A DNA stretch of 64,000 nt, taken from contig NZ_SCHP01000006.1 in NCBI RefSeq assembly GCF_013607485.1, positions 1 through 64,000 of the forward strand, written 5' to 3'. Position 1 is the first letter of the stretch; each line of letters begins with the position of its first letter. The position numbers and the translations under genes are program-made. This document shows positions 1 to 7,016 of the stretch, piece after piece. Source of the DNA: Bombilactobacillus bombi. Its GTDB lineage: Bacteria > Bacillota > Bacilli > Lactobacillales > Lactobacillaceae. The notes beneath the pieces were generated by a model. The model searched no databases. It saw only the letters and a program-made list of their open reading frames with translations, and had not been told where the DNA came from.

Positions 1-206
1 TTAATAGGTTTAATTGAATCATTGATATTCTTAATAACAAGCTTGCATCCTTGTGGTTTAGCCATTCTCATAGTCGTTTTAAGCAAATGATCATTAACCA
101 CTTTATCATTTGCAATCAAAATACAATTGGCACCAATACCAGATGTCCAAGATACAGCAACTTGGCCATGTAGCAAACGACAATCAATTCTAGTTTTTAG
201 TATCAT
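1..206 (-). CDS. PTS system mannose/fructose/sorbose-family EIIB subunit (N-terminal part, runs off the window)
   Basis: Reads MILKTRIDCRLLHGQVAVSW at the N terminus, the classic mannose-family IIB opening; His13 in RLLHGQV is the expected phospho-acceptor that takes phosphate from EIIA and passes it to the sugar bound by the IIC/IID membrane subunits. About 68 residues are present and the frame is open at the left edge, so the C-terminal half lies outside; IIC and IID probably follow. A GAAAGAGG ribosome binding site lies just ahead of the ATG. It is separated from the EIIA gene by 235 bases of very AT-rich DNA, which is long for an internal operon gap. The sugar specificity cannot be told from this fragment; the adjacent SIS deglycase hints at a glycated amine. 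Family assignment is firm. Confidence 0.85.
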   Translation of the reverse strand, partial: MILKTRIDCRLLHGQVAVSWTSGIGANCILIANDKVVNDHLLKTTMRMAKPQGCKLVIKNINDSIKPI

Positions 207-441
207 ATTCGTACCTCTTTCCACTATAAATAGCTCTATATTTTATAATTAGTATTGAGGAGTCATTTAATGTAGTTAGACTTAAGGCTTTAAACATATA
301 AAAAATAAACTTTTATCTATTCAATTAATTAAATAACTAGAATATTCTTATATATCAAAAGTTTTTAGTTAAATAATTGTTTTTAATTCATTCCTAGTTC
401 TCTAATAGATATAATTAGCTGTGCAATATTATTTCTATTTA
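207..441 (-). promoter_or_regulatory. AT-rich intergenic gap between EIIA and EIIB genes with a weak internal promoter candidate
   Basis: No open frame of useful length is visible on either strand. On the minus strand a TTGAAT (319-324) and TTATAT (296-301) pair with 17-bp spacing could be a promoter for the EIIB gene, but in DNA this AT-rich such matches are common. No convincing terminator follows the EIIA gene. Confidence 0.3.
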
Positions 442-876
442 TTAAAAATCTTCCTCAACTTGCTCTTTTTCATTAGATAATTTGTCATTGTCAAAAATAA
501 TTGATTGTTGTGCTTTACTAACAGCATTTCTAATAATTAAATTTATAGGTTTATCATTGTCAATATCAGTAAGCAATGTTAGCAATAATGGTAAATTCAT
601 TCCTGAAATTAAATAAAACTTTTTAATTAGTTTATTTTGTAATATCTGAAAAAATTGGTTGTTAACACTGCCACCAAATAGATCGGTTATAACTATTATT
701 TCATCATCCTTATTAATAGTATTTAAGAATTGTTCAATTTCAGCTTTCAAGTCATAATCTTCTTGAGTGTATGCGCATAAATAATATAAATTATTTTGTT
801 TTCCGAAAAACATTTCTATAGTCTTCATCATACCTTCAGCAAGCTTTGAATGGCTAGCTAACAATATTTGTCTCAT
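442..876 (-). CDS. PTS system mannose/fructose-family EIIA subunit
   Basis: A 144-residue stand-alone IIA domain. The N terminus RQILLASHSKLAEGM holds His9, the residue phosphorylated by HPr; the central IIVITDLFGGSVNNQF stretch is the conserved core following the second beta strand of the EIIA-Man fold. It is cytosolic and relays phosphate to the EIIB encoded downstream. AAGGAG precedes the ATG at good distance. Upstream is the SIS-domain gene, 76 bases away with a perfect hairpin between them. In B. subtilis- and enteric-type sugar-amine systems the same trio (mannose PTS plus SIS deglycase plus GntR regulator) handles fructoselysine, glucoselysine or related compounds, so co-transcription is expected. 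Ser8 in place of the more usual Gly/Gly neighbours is within family variation. Confidence 0.88.
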   Translation of the reverse strand: MRQILLASHSKLAEGMMKTIEMFFGKQNNLYYLCAYTQEDYDLKAEIEQFLNTINKDDEIIVITDLFGGSVNNQFFQILQNKLIKKFYLISGMNLPLLLTLLTDIDNDKPINLIIRNAVSKAQQSIIFDNDKLSNEKEQVEEDF

Positions 877-903
877 ATTTATCTCCTTTTAATAAGATTA
901 AAG

Positions 904-926
904 GCAAAGGTTTAAAACCTTTGCCC
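904..926 (-). terminator. Perfect intercistronic hairpin between SIS-domain gene and EIIA gene
   Basis: GGCAAAGG and CCTTTGCC arms close around a short AAA/TTT-rich loop, and on the minus strand the stem is followed by TTTAATCTTATT. It could be a partial (leaky) terminator or an mRNA-stabilising structure that sets different levels of the enzyme and the PTS proteins. The U-run is broken, so full termination is doubtful. Confidence 0.45.
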
Positions 927-952
927 ACCAATCCCCCAATCCAATAATAATT

Positions 953-1945
953 TTAGTAATTTTCCTTCCACATATAACGTCTTGTCATGTAATCTTTAGA
1001 GGTTACTTGAGAAAGTGCGCGCATATAAACATTATTTAGAATCGGCGAAAAAATTAAATGATTCATATATTCAGAAATTGAGTCATTAAAATCCATGATA
1101 CCAATTTCTTTAGCATCTAGAATATAGACTTTTTTACCACCATGTTTTTTCAGAAATTTCACTGACCGCTCATCAGCAGCTCGTGTTCTACCAACTGATA
1201 CTAATTGGAAAATGGATGTATTCTTATCTAAAACTTCAAAAGGACCATGGAAAAATTCACAACTATTTATATAAGGTGCATTTTTTTGCAACATTTCTTC
1301 AATATTACAAATAGCAAAGACATAAGCTGCTCCCCAAGCCGGACCACTTCCTAAAACATAAATTGTATCTTCTTCTTTATTCAGATGTGCCCATTCTTGC
1401 GCTAATGGTGTTGTGTATTTAACAGCCTTACGATAAATTGGATCTACTAATTCAAAAGCTTTGCATGTCTGATTAAAATTATTATAACCTTCTAATTTAT
1501 TAACCAAAGTCATAGCTATTAATAATCCAAAACCGGAGTTTGTTGATTCCATACTACTTTCATCTAACGCTACACTTTGATATTTTAAATTATAATCGCA
1601 AGTTTGAGTCAAGCCAGATTCATCAACATATAAACCGATAGTGGAAGCACCTAAATTTTTAGCTTTTTGCGCTGCCAGAATAGTTTCTTTTGTTCCTCGC
1701 ATTGAACAAACAACAGCTAATGTGTTTTTATTAACGTATTTTGGTGTTGCTAATACAAACTCGTTACTTGTAAATGATGATGAAGGAATATTTAATGATT
1801 CTCTTTCCATAAAATATTGTGCAGGAAAAAATCCTCCGTTAGATCCTCCAGCTGCGATCCAAATGACTCTTTTAATTCCACCAACTTTTTCTTTGTCCGC
1901 CAAGACATGATCTACAACTTTTGAAACATTCTCAACAATATCCAA
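953..1945 (-). CDS. SIS-domain phosphosugar deglycase/isomerase, FrlB-like
   Basis: 330 residues with two sugar-isomerase (SIS) halves: AAGGSNGG near residue 33 and LGSGPAW near residue 200 are the phosphosugar-binding loops. The overall pattern (short N-terminal helix, early Gly-rich loop, ESTNSGFG around 134, EFFHGPFEV around 230) is that of the FrlB/AgaS-like branch related to the isomerase half of GlmS; FrlB cleaves fructoselysine 6-phosphate to glucose 6-phosphate and lysine. The start is TTG at 1943-1945 with AGGAGG nine bases upstream. It is the first gene of the minus-strand PTS operon and faces the GntR regulator across a palindromic operator. The exact substrate is inferred from neighbours: an Amadori product or other N-linked sugar phosphate. 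An isomerase role cannot be excluded. Confidence 0.75.
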   Translation of the reverse strand: MDIVENVSKVVDHVLADKEKVGGIKRVIWIAAGGSNGGFFPAQYFMERESLNIPSSSFTSNEFVLATPKYVNKNTLAVVCSMRGTKETILAAQKAKNLGASTIGLYVDESGLTQTCDYNLKYQSVALDESSMESTNSGFGLLIAMTLVNKLEGYNNFNQTCKAFELVDPIYRKAVKYTTPLAQEWAHLNKEEDTIYVLGSGPAWGAAYVFAICNIEEMLQKNAPYINSCEFFHGPFEVLDKNTSIFQLVSVGRTRAADERSVKFLKKHGGKKVYILDAKEIGIMDFNDSISEYMNHLIFSPILNNVYMRALSQVTSKDYMTRRYMWKENY

Positions 1946-1979
1946 AATATATTACCTCCTAATTTTAATATCCATTCAG

Positions 1980-1999
1980 TACAAGTATGCATACTTGTA
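1980..1999. promoter_or_regulatory. 20-bp perfect palindrome, probable GntR-family operator
   Basis: TACAAGTATGCATACTTGTA reads identically on both strands. It lies between the divergent SIS/PTS operon and the gntR gene, with extra half-site-like copies (CTTGTAT) continuing to about 2012. HutC/FrlR-type GntR repressors bind symmetric sites of this size. On the minus strand AT-rich -10-like sequence (TTAATATAA) lies just upstream, so binding would block transcription of the PTS operon. Confidence 0.7.
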
Positions 2000-2146
2000 T
2001 GCTTGCTTGTATCTTTATATTAACACAAATAATCGAAATTAAAAGTCTTTATCAAGAAAAAAACTATTTATATAGTTAAAGTATGAATAGATATTAAAAA
2101 AGTTTATGCTACAATGTACAGGATAATGTTTACTGGAGTTGATATT

Positions 2147-2875
2147 TTGAAAACACAAAAACTAAAACATCATACCAAAAATACTTTATATGAACAATTA
2201 GCTAATACAATAAGGAAAAATATTCAAGATAACATCTATAAACGCGGAGAACAGATACCATCAGAAATGGAATTTCACAAAACTACTGGTTTGAGCCGTA
2301 GCACAATTCGCAAAGCACTTAATATATTGACAGAAGAAGGATTGTTAACTAAAGTACATGGAAAAGGAACTTTTGTTTCTAAAACTCAACGTATTGAACA
2401 AAACAAATCATCATTTTTAAGTTTTACTGACAATGTCGAACGTATGGGAAAAACTATGACCACAAAAATGGTTAATGCGCAAATAACTACTTCAAATAAA
2501 GAGCAAGAAAATTTCTTTAATTTACCGCATCAACAAAAATTAATTAAAATAACAAGAATTCGTTATATTGATTTAAATCCTATTTGTGTGGAAACTATTT
2601 GGTTTACACAATTATATAAATCTTTATTACATGAAAATTTAAATGGCTCACTTTATTCATTACTTAAAAATAAATATAATGTTTTACCAACTATTGGAAA
2701 AAAGGTTTTTGGGATGAGTTATGCTGATCAAAATGAAGCATCATTTCTAAACGTTCCAAGTGGCAGTGCATTGATGTTAATAGAGAATTATGTAAATGAT
2801 TCTAATAATCGTCCACTTCATATTACCTATCAAGTTATTCGAGGAGATAAATTTAAATACGCTGTTACTGAATGA
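2147..2875 (+). CDS. GntR-family transcriptional regulator, HutC/UTRA subfamily
   Basis: N-terminal winged helix-turn-helix (YEQLANTIRKNIQDNIYKRG, then EMEFHKTTGLSRSTIRKALN and a LLTKVHGKGTFVS wing) followed by a UTRA ligand-binding domain to the end; this is the layout of FrlR/YvoA-type repressors, whose ligand is usually the phosphorylated substrate of the adjacent pathway. The longest frame opens at an ATG at 2114, but GGAG at 2135-2138 precedes TTG 2147, and a TACAAT -10-like box overlaps 2110-2115, so the ATG would lie inside the promoter; TTG is preferred (242 residues). It is divergent from the SIS/PTS operon and probably represses it through the palindrome at 1980-1999. A strong bidirectional terminator follows. 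Confidence 0.88.
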   Translation: MKTQKLKHHTKNTLYEQLANTIRKNIQDNIYKRGEQIPSEMEFHKTTGLSRSTIRKALNILTEEGLLTKVHGKGTFVSKTQRIEQNKSSFLSFTDNVERMGKTMTTKMVNAQITTSNKEQENFFNLPHQQKLIKITRIRYIDLNPICVETIWFTQLYKSLLHENLNGSLYSLLKNKYNVLPTIGKKVFGMSYADQNEASFLNVPSGSALMLIENYVNDSNNRPLHITYQVIRGDKFKYAVTE

Positions 2876-2896
2876 GTAATTTTACATTTCTGAACT

Positions 2897-2932
2897 AAAA
2901 AAGCCACCGGAATAAATTCCGATGGCTTTTTT
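2897..2932. terminator. Bidirectional rho-independent terminator between gntR and rplL
   Basis: Arms AAAAAAGCCACCGGAA and TTCCGATGGCTTTTTT form a long stem with one mismatch and a TAAA loop; a U-run is present in both directions, so it can end both the regulator and the rplJL transcripts. Confidence 0.9.
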
Positions 2933-2943
2933 ACCGCTAACAA

Positions 2944-3312
2944 TTATTTCAATGTAACTGTTGCGCCAACTTCTTCAAGTTTAGCTTTCATGTCGTCAGC
3001 GTCTGCTTGAGATACGCCTTCTTTAACAACTGAAGGAGCACCATCAACCAAAGCCTTAGAATCTTTCAAGCCTAAACCTGTAATATCCTTAACTGCCTTG
3101 ATAACTTTAACTTTTTCTTGACCAATTTCTGTCAATTCAACATCAAAGGAATCTTTTGCTTCAGCACCGCCGTCACCAGCGCCACCTGCTACAGCAACAG
3201 GAGCAGCTGCAGAAACATCAAATTCTTCTTCGATAGCCTTAACTAAGTCGTTTAAATCGGAAATGCTTGCTTCTTTTAATGATTCAATAATAGCATCTTT
3301 ATCGAAAGCCAT
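2944..3312 (-). CDS. rplL: 50S ribosomal protein L7/L12
   Basis: 122 residues: N-terminal dimerisation/L10-binding helices, an Ala/Gly-rich hinge ([18 protein letters not shown], about 35-52) and the C-terminal globular domain with [21 protein letters not shown] that recruits translation factors. Length and sequence are standard. AGGAGG precedes the ATG. It is last in the rplJL transcript; the terminator at 2897-2932 follows. L7/L12 is normally made in excess over L10, for which the strong ribosome binding site is consistent. Confidence 0.97.
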   Translation of the reverse strand: MAFDKDAIIESLKEASISDLNDLVKAIEEEFDVSAAAPVAVAGGAGDGGAEAKDSFDVELTEIGQEKVKVIKAVKDITGLGLKDSKALVDGAPSVVKEGVSQADADDMKAKLEEVGATVTLK

Positions 3313-3342
3313 TTTAATTCCTCCATTTATTCTTTTTATTAA

Positions 3343-3852
3343 TTAAGCAGCAGAGTCATCTGCTTCTTGTTTTTCAGCAATTGCTTTAACAGCATAAGCA
3401 AATTTGCGAACAGGTGATTGCAACATTGATGCCAAAGTAGCCAACAATTCGTCGTGACTTGGCATATGAGCATATTCGTTGATCTTGTCCAAAGTTTGGA
3501 CTTTACCTTCAACCATACCACCCTTAATCTGCAAAACATCTGTAGTTTCAGCAAATTTGGCAATAATTTTAGCAGCGATGATCGGGTCTTCATAAGAAAA
3601 AGCTACAGCAGTTGGTCCAGCAAAAGTTGTATTCAAATCTTCGTATCCAGACTCTTTAGCAGCCCGTTGTAAGATAGAATTCTTAACAACTTTCATCTCG
3701 ACATCAGCCTCACTTAATTGCCGCCGTAATTCAGTAACTTGAGCAACATTTAAACCCAAATAATCAACAACAATTATTGATTCAGCACGAGTCATTTTAT
3801 CAACAATTTCGTCAACTTGAGCCTGTTTAGCGTTCAAAACAGCTTCTTTCAT
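3343..3852 (-). CDS. rplJ: 50S ribosomal protein L10
   Basis: 169 residues with the conserved YLGLNVAQVTELRRQL and FAGPTAVAF segments of the rRNA-binding domain and a C-terminal helix that carries L7/L12 dimers. It directly precedes rplL and is preceded by a recognisable L10 leader with an attenuator hairpin, so the protein most likely represses its own mRNA when not bound to the ribosome. GGAGGTGAAACTG sets the ATG start. Confidence 0.97.
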   Translation of the reverse strand: MKEAVLNAKQAQVDEIVDKMTRAESIIVVDYLGLNVAQVTELRRQLSEADVEMKVVKNSILQRAAKESGYEDLNTTFAGPTAVAFSYEDPIIAAKIIAKFAETTDVLQIKGGMVEGKVQTLDKINEYAHMPSHDELLATLASMLQSPVRKFAYAVKAIAEKQEADDSAA

Positions 3853-3885
3853 TCAGTTTCACCTCCATAAATTTTTTCCACCTAA

Positions 3886-4000
3886 AAATTAAAGGGCACC
3901 GTGCCTCAAGACACAATGCCCTACTTGTTCAGCATGTAGCCTCGGCAGGATATTAAGGCTTGCGCCACCTGAGTCTTAGGTAGTTTCTTATGATAAGTTA
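3886..4000 (-). ncRNA. Ribosomal protein L10 leader with attenuator
   Basis: On the minus strand the region carries AGACTCAGGTGGC, then TTAATATCCTGCCGAGG, the signature blocks of the Firmicutes L10 leader that binds the L10-(L12)4 complex. It ends in a stem AGGGCA..GTG / CAC..TGCCCT (3893-3922) followed by a U-rich tract (3886-3892), a rho-independent attenuator placed about 35 bases ahead of rplJ. Confidence 0.85.
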
Positions 4001-4015
4001 CCATTGATTGACTTA

Positions 4016-4699
4016 TTAGTCAACTGCAATTTTAATTCCAGGACCAAAAGTTGAAGTTAAGTTAACTGACTTAATATATTGTCCCTTAGCTGTTGCAGGA
4101 CGTGCTTTAACTACGACACTATTGAAAGCATTGAAGTTTTCAACTAATTTGTCTGTATCAAAGGACATCTTGCCTAAAGGAGCATGGATTAAGCCTTGAG
4201 AGTCGGCCCGATAAGTTACTTGTCCAGCCTTGATATCCTTAACAGCCTTTTCAACATCCATTGTTACTGTACCTGTTTTAGGGTTAGGCATCAAACCTTT
4301 CGGTCCTAAAATCCGTCCCAAACGACCTACTTTAGCCATCATTTTTGGTGTTGCTACAACAACATCAAAATCTAACCAGCCATCAGATACTTTGTCGACT
4401 AAATCGTCAGCACCAACAAAGTCAGCACCGGCAGCTTCGGCTTGTTTAGCTTGTTCGCCATCGGCAAAAACTACAACACGCTGGGTTTTACCAGTACCAT
4501 TAGGCAAGACCATTGCGCCCCGAATTTGTTGATCAGCTTGTTTAGTATCAATATTTAAATTGTAAGCTACTTCGATAGTTGCATCAAAATTAGCGTAATT
4601 AATCTTCTTCAATAATTCGATTGCTGCTTGGGGATCGTAAAGCTTGTTTGCTTCTACTTGCTTAGCAGCTTCTAAATACTTTTTTCCATGTTTAGCCAC
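4016..4699 (-). CDS. rplA: 50S ribosomal protein L1
   Basis: The open frame begins at an ATG at 4729, but a perfect AAGGAGG (4709-4715) lies 9 bases before GTG at 4697-4699, and translation from there gives [15 protein letters not shown], the normal L1 start; the result is 227 residues. Conserved [20 protein letters not shown] around 130 marks the rRNA-binding face. L1 forms the mobile stalk that handles deacylated tRNA, and represses its own operon in many bacteria. It follows rplK and precedes the L10 leader. Confidence 0.95.
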   Translation of the reverse strand: MAKHGKKYLEAAKQVEANKLYDPQAAIELLKKINYANFDATIEVAYNLNIDTKQADQQIRGAMVLPNGTGKTQRVVVFADGEQAKQAEAAGADFVGADDLVDKVSDGWLDFDVVVATPKMMAKVGRLGRILGPKGLMPNPKTGTVTMDVEKAVKDIKAGQVTYRADSQGLIHAPLGKMSFDTDKLVENFNAFNSVVVKARPATAKGQYIKSVNLTSTFGPGIKIAVD

Positions 4700-4733
4700 G
4701 TTTAAGTTCCTCCTTGCGATTGTGGTCATAATG

Positions 4734-4745
4734 GGGGTTAACCCC
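4734..4745 (-). promoter_or_regulatory. Intercistronic GC palindrome between rplK and rplA
   Basis: GGGGTTAACCCC is a perfect 12-bp inverted repeat in the short rplK-rplA spacer, immediately before the rplA ribosome binding site. It could fold as a small hairpin. A role in L1 autoregulation is possible by analogy, but no L1-site consensus was verified. Confidence 0.35.
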
Positions 4746-4776
4746 TCCCACTTGTTTAAAACGTAAGTTGAATGAA

Positions 4777-5202
4777 CTATTCTTCAACTGTCAGACCCAT
4801 ACTGCGAGCTGTTCCAGCAACCATCTTCATAGCAGCTTCAACATCATTAGCATTGAGATCTTTCAACTTAGTTTCAGCGATTTCACGTACTTGATCCTGA
4901 GTAACCTTACCAACTTTTTCATCGCGGGGATTACCGGAACCCTTTTTAATTCCAGCTGCCTGCATTAACATCATTGCAGCAGGCGGTGTTTTAGTTACGA
5001 AATCAAAGGAACGATCTTCATAAACTGTAATCACTACAGGAATAATAGTGCCCTTTTGCTCAGCAGTGCGAGCATTGAAATCCTTTGTGAATTCCACAAT
5101 ATTAATACCAGCTTGTCCTAAAGCAGGACCAACTGGAGGTGCTGGAGTTGCTGCTCCAGCAGGAATTTGCAATTTAACAACATTTGCAACTTTTTTAGCC
5201 AC
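4777..5202 (-). CDS. rplK: 50S ribosomal protein L11
   Basis: 141 residues, full length: N-terminal domain with [20 protein letters not shown], the flexible linker and a C-terminal rRNA-binding domain containing [15 protein letters not shown]11 organises the GTPase-associated centre of 23S rRNA. The start is GTG (5200-5202) after AAGGAGG. A consensus-like promoter sits in the gap to nusG, so rplK-rplA can be made independently of nusG. Confidence 0.97.
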   Translation of the reverse strand: MAKKVANVVKLQIPAGAATPAPPVGPALGQAGINIVEFTKDFNARTAEQKGTIIPVVITVYEDRSFDFVTKTPPAAMMLMQAAGIKKGSGNPRDEKVGKVTQDQVREIAETKLKDLNANDVEAAMKMVAGTARSMGLTVEE

Positions 5203-5289
5203 GGTACATACCTCCTTAAGTCCGTGATGTGGTCAAGATGGGAATCATAATTTTCCCTCCCACAGACATGCCAAATGGCACACTTTTAT
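5203..5289 (-). promoter_or_regulatory. rplK 5' leader with two small stem-loops
   Basis: The leader between the inferred start point and rplK contains TGCCATTTGGCA and a GGGA...TCCC stem on the minus strand. I recognise no named RNA family here; a site for L1 or L11 control is an inference from position only. Confidence 0.3.
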
Positions 5290-5318
5290 ATTTTAGCATT
5301 ATTAAAACTAATAAACAA
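5290..5318 (-). promoter_or_regulatory. Sigma-A-type promoter for rplK-rplA
   Basis: On the minus strand TTGTTT (5313-5318) and TAAAAT (5290-5295) are separated by 17 bp, with a TG one base ahead of the -10 box (extended -10). It lies wholly between the nusG stop and the rplK leader. Confidence 0.65.
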
Positions 5319-5324
5319 CCCTTA

Positions 5325-5870
5325 TTAGAACTTTTGAACTAAATTATAATCTAATTCGGTTTCCGTCAACCGGCCAAACATATCTACTTCAACCTTAACT
5401 TTTCCATGTTCATCATCGGTTGCTGTGACTTTTCCTTCTAGACCAGCAAAAGCTCCATCAACAATTTTGACGGTTTCGCCAATTTGTAGATCAATTTCAT
5501 GGTTTTGTTGATCATTATCCATATCATGCAAAATATGTTCAACTTCTTCAGGCAATAATGGTGCTGGCTTACTACCAGCCCCATGGCTACCAACAAATCC
5601 TGTTACTCCAGGAGTATTCCGCACGACAAACCAAGATTCATCACTCATAATCATTTCAACTAGAACGTAACCCGGAAAGGTTTTTTTCATTTCGGTCTTA
5701 GTCTTACCGTTTTTAACTTCGGTCTCTTCTTCTTGAGGAACTACCGCATCAAAGATGTAATCTTCCATACCCATTGAATGAGCCCGTGACTTTAAATTTT
5801 CTTTGACGCGATTTTCATAACCGGAGTAAGTATGCAATACATACCACATTTTTTGTCCTTGTTCTGCCAT
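5325..5870 (-). CDS. nusG: Transcription termination/antitermination protein NusG
   Basis: Starting at the ATG preceded by AAGGAG (5868-5870) gives a 181-residue protein beginning MAEQGQKMWYVLHTYSGYE; the open frame extends 19 codons further but without an initiation signal. The N-terminal NGN domain (about 1-115) binds the RNA polymerase clamp and the C-terminal KOW domain (GETVKIVDGAFAGLEGKV, about 130-181) contacts S10 or Rho. It is third in the rpmG-secE-nusG transcript. Confidence 0.95.
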   Translation of the reverse strand: MAEQGQKMWYVLHTYSGYENRVKENLKSRAHSMGMEDYIFDAVVPQEEETEVKNGKTKTEMKKTFPGYVLVEMIMSDESWFVVRNTPGVTGFVGSHGAGSKPAPLLPEEVEHILHDMDNDQQNHEIDLQIGETVKIVDGAFAGLEGKVTATDDEHGKVKVEVDMFGRLTETELDYNLVQKF

Positions 5871-5965
5871 TATAATCTCCTTATTTTTCACAATAAAAAA
5901 AACCTCGCTTACACGAAGTCTTAGCACTTACTTACAATATAACAAATTTTTTTTAGGACTACAAA

Positions 5966-6142
5966 TTATTTATGAGTGACAAATAGAGTAATTAACTTTT
6001 GAAAGACCCAATCACAAGCTCCTAAAAACAAAGCATAACCAACAGATGTCATAACTACTGTTAGTGTATCATGACGATTTTCCTTAGCAGTAGGCCATTC
6101 AACCAACTTCATCTCTTCAACAACGCTCTTTAAAAATTTCAT
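5966..6142 (-). CDS. secE: Preprotein translocase subunit SecE
   Basis: A 58-residue protein, MKFLKSVVEEMKLVEWPTAK at the start, with the amphipathic helix and conserved KLVEWPT motif, then one membrane span (TVVMTSVGYALFLGACDWVF). This is the minimal SecE of Gram-positive bacteria; it clamps SecY, whose gene is at 39005-40300. It is too short for a typical frame search. It lies between rpmG and nusG, with GAGGG ahead of its ATG, which is placed 12 bases past the rpmG stop. Confidence 0.93.
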   Translation of the reverse strand: MKFLKSVVEEMKLVEWPTAKENRHDTLTVVMTSVGYALFLGACDWVFQKLITLFVTHK

Positions 6143-6154
6143 TTGTTCATCCCT

Positions 6155-6304
6155 CTATCTAGTTTCTTGATGCAAAGTATGCTTTTGACACTTTGGACAG
6201 TATTTTTTTAATGTTAACCGAGCAGTATGTTGCTGAGAAACCGTAGTTTTATAGTTATGGGTACCACAAATACTGCATTCTAAAATTTTTTTCTTAGTCT
6301 TCAT
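6155..6304 (-). CDS. rpmG: 50S ribosomal protein L33 (zinc-ribbon form)
   Basis: 49 residues with four cysteines in two CxxC pairs (Cys10/13 and Cys36/39), the zinc-binding type of L33. Many Firmicutes carry a second cysteine-free copy expressed when zinc is low, so the type is worth noting; no such copy is in this window. AGGTGA precedes the ATG. The gene heads the rpmG-secE-nusG unit behind its own promoter. Confidence 0.92.
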   Translation of the reverse strand: MKTKKKILECSICGTHNYKTTVSQQHTARLTLKKYCPKCQKHTLHQETR

Positions 6305-6324
6305 CGCTTCACCTAATCACTAAA

Positions 6325-6353
6325 ACTATACTCAACCTTTTTAAATATGTCAA
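6325..6353 (-). promoter_or_regulatory. Strong promoter for rpmG-secE-nusG
   Basis: On the minus strand a perfect TTGACA (6348-6353), 17-bp spacer and TATAGT (6325-6330) sit between the sigH-like stop codon and rpmG. The housekeeping genes can therefore be transcribed strongly even if the sigma-factor gene upstream is nearly silent. Confidence 0.85.
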
Positions 6354-6362
6354 GATAACAAA

Positions 6363-6935
6363 TCAACACAATTGACGTAACTTTAATCGTGCCCTTTGCG
6401 CAGCCCGCATAAGACTAGATTTAGAATAATTATTAACCGCTTGAGGATGCAGCCCCAAACAAACTTTCAAAGCTAACAATTCTAATTCTGATAATGTTTG
6501 TAAATAACTCCCATAATCAAAAGAAATAAATTCAGAATTATTATTTAAGTCACTTCTCAGACATAATAAACTTTTTAGTTCTGGATCTACCTCGCTTAAA
6601 TGCTCCATAGATACAGATTTTATATTAGTTTGCCTTTTCAAGGCTAATTGTTCCCGCAATAAATTAGCTGCCCGATTTTGCAACCTTAATTTAAAAAAAC
6701 TCCCAAATTTTGAGCCATGGTTTCCGTTAAAAATTAAACAAGTTTGATAACAAACTAACCGTGCTTCTTGATACCAATCCGCCCGATCAAACAGGGGAAT
6801 ATGATATATCTGCCCATATTTTTCAACTAAAGGCAGATATTTAGTGAATAACTGTTCTAACGCCTGTGAAGAATTTAATTCTTTTACTTGTGTAATCCAA
6901 TTCAGATCCTGGTTCAATAACTGTTGTGTCTTCAT
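6363..6935 (-). CDS. sigH: SigH/ComX-like alternative sigma factor
   Basis: 190 residues. The RADWYQEARLVCYQTCLIF and FGSFFKLRLQNRAANLLREQ stretches (about 50-95) match sigma-70 region 2, and the C-terminal ~50 residues end in a region-4-like helix pair (SKSSLMRAAQRARLKLRQL). Overall similarity is weak, as usual for ComX/SigH of lactobacilli, but the position immediately before rpmG-secE-nusG is that of sigH in Bacillus, which gives the assignment its strength. Expected role: directing RNA polymerase to competence (DNA uptake) genes. GGGAGTAAACCC precedes the ATG. A comC prepilin peptidase elsewhere in the window fits. Whether it is active in this strain is unknown. Confidence 0.75.
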   Translation of the reverse strand: MKTQQLLNQDLNWITQVKELNSSQALEQLFTKYLPLVEKYGQIYHIPLFDRADWYQEARLVCYQTCLIFNGNHGSKFGSFFKLRLQNRAANLLREQLALKRQTNIKSVSMEHLSEVDPELKSLLCLRSDLNNNSEFISFDYGSYLQTLSELELLALKVCLGLHPQAVNNYSKSSLMRAAQRARLKLRQLC

Positions 6936-6971
6936 GGGTTTACTCCCGCCAGACCAACAAACGATATTTTA

Positions 6972-7014
6972 AAAATATCATAAAAAATTAATCACTTAAA
7001 GAGAACATTTGTTC
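6972..7014 (-). promoter_or_regulatory. Candidate sigH promoter with an SOS-box-like inverted repeat
   Basis: GAACATTTGTTC (7003-7014) fits the GAAC-N4-GTTC core of Gram-positive LexA boxes and lies immediately upstream of a weak TTTAAG (6995-7000)/TATTTT (6972-6977) pair with 17-bp spacing. The -10 element is part of a GATATTTT/AAAATATC inverted repeat. Eight fixed bases are expected about once per window by chance, so this is only a candidate. Confidence 0.3.
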
Positions 7015-7016
7015 AT

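Noticed and set aside
4230-4532. Long plus-strand frames opposite ribosomal protein and polymerase genes (for example opposite rplA, rpoA, rplN and rpoC)
   Set aside because: They mirror strongly conserved genes on the other strand, lack ribosome binding sites and encode no recognisable protein.
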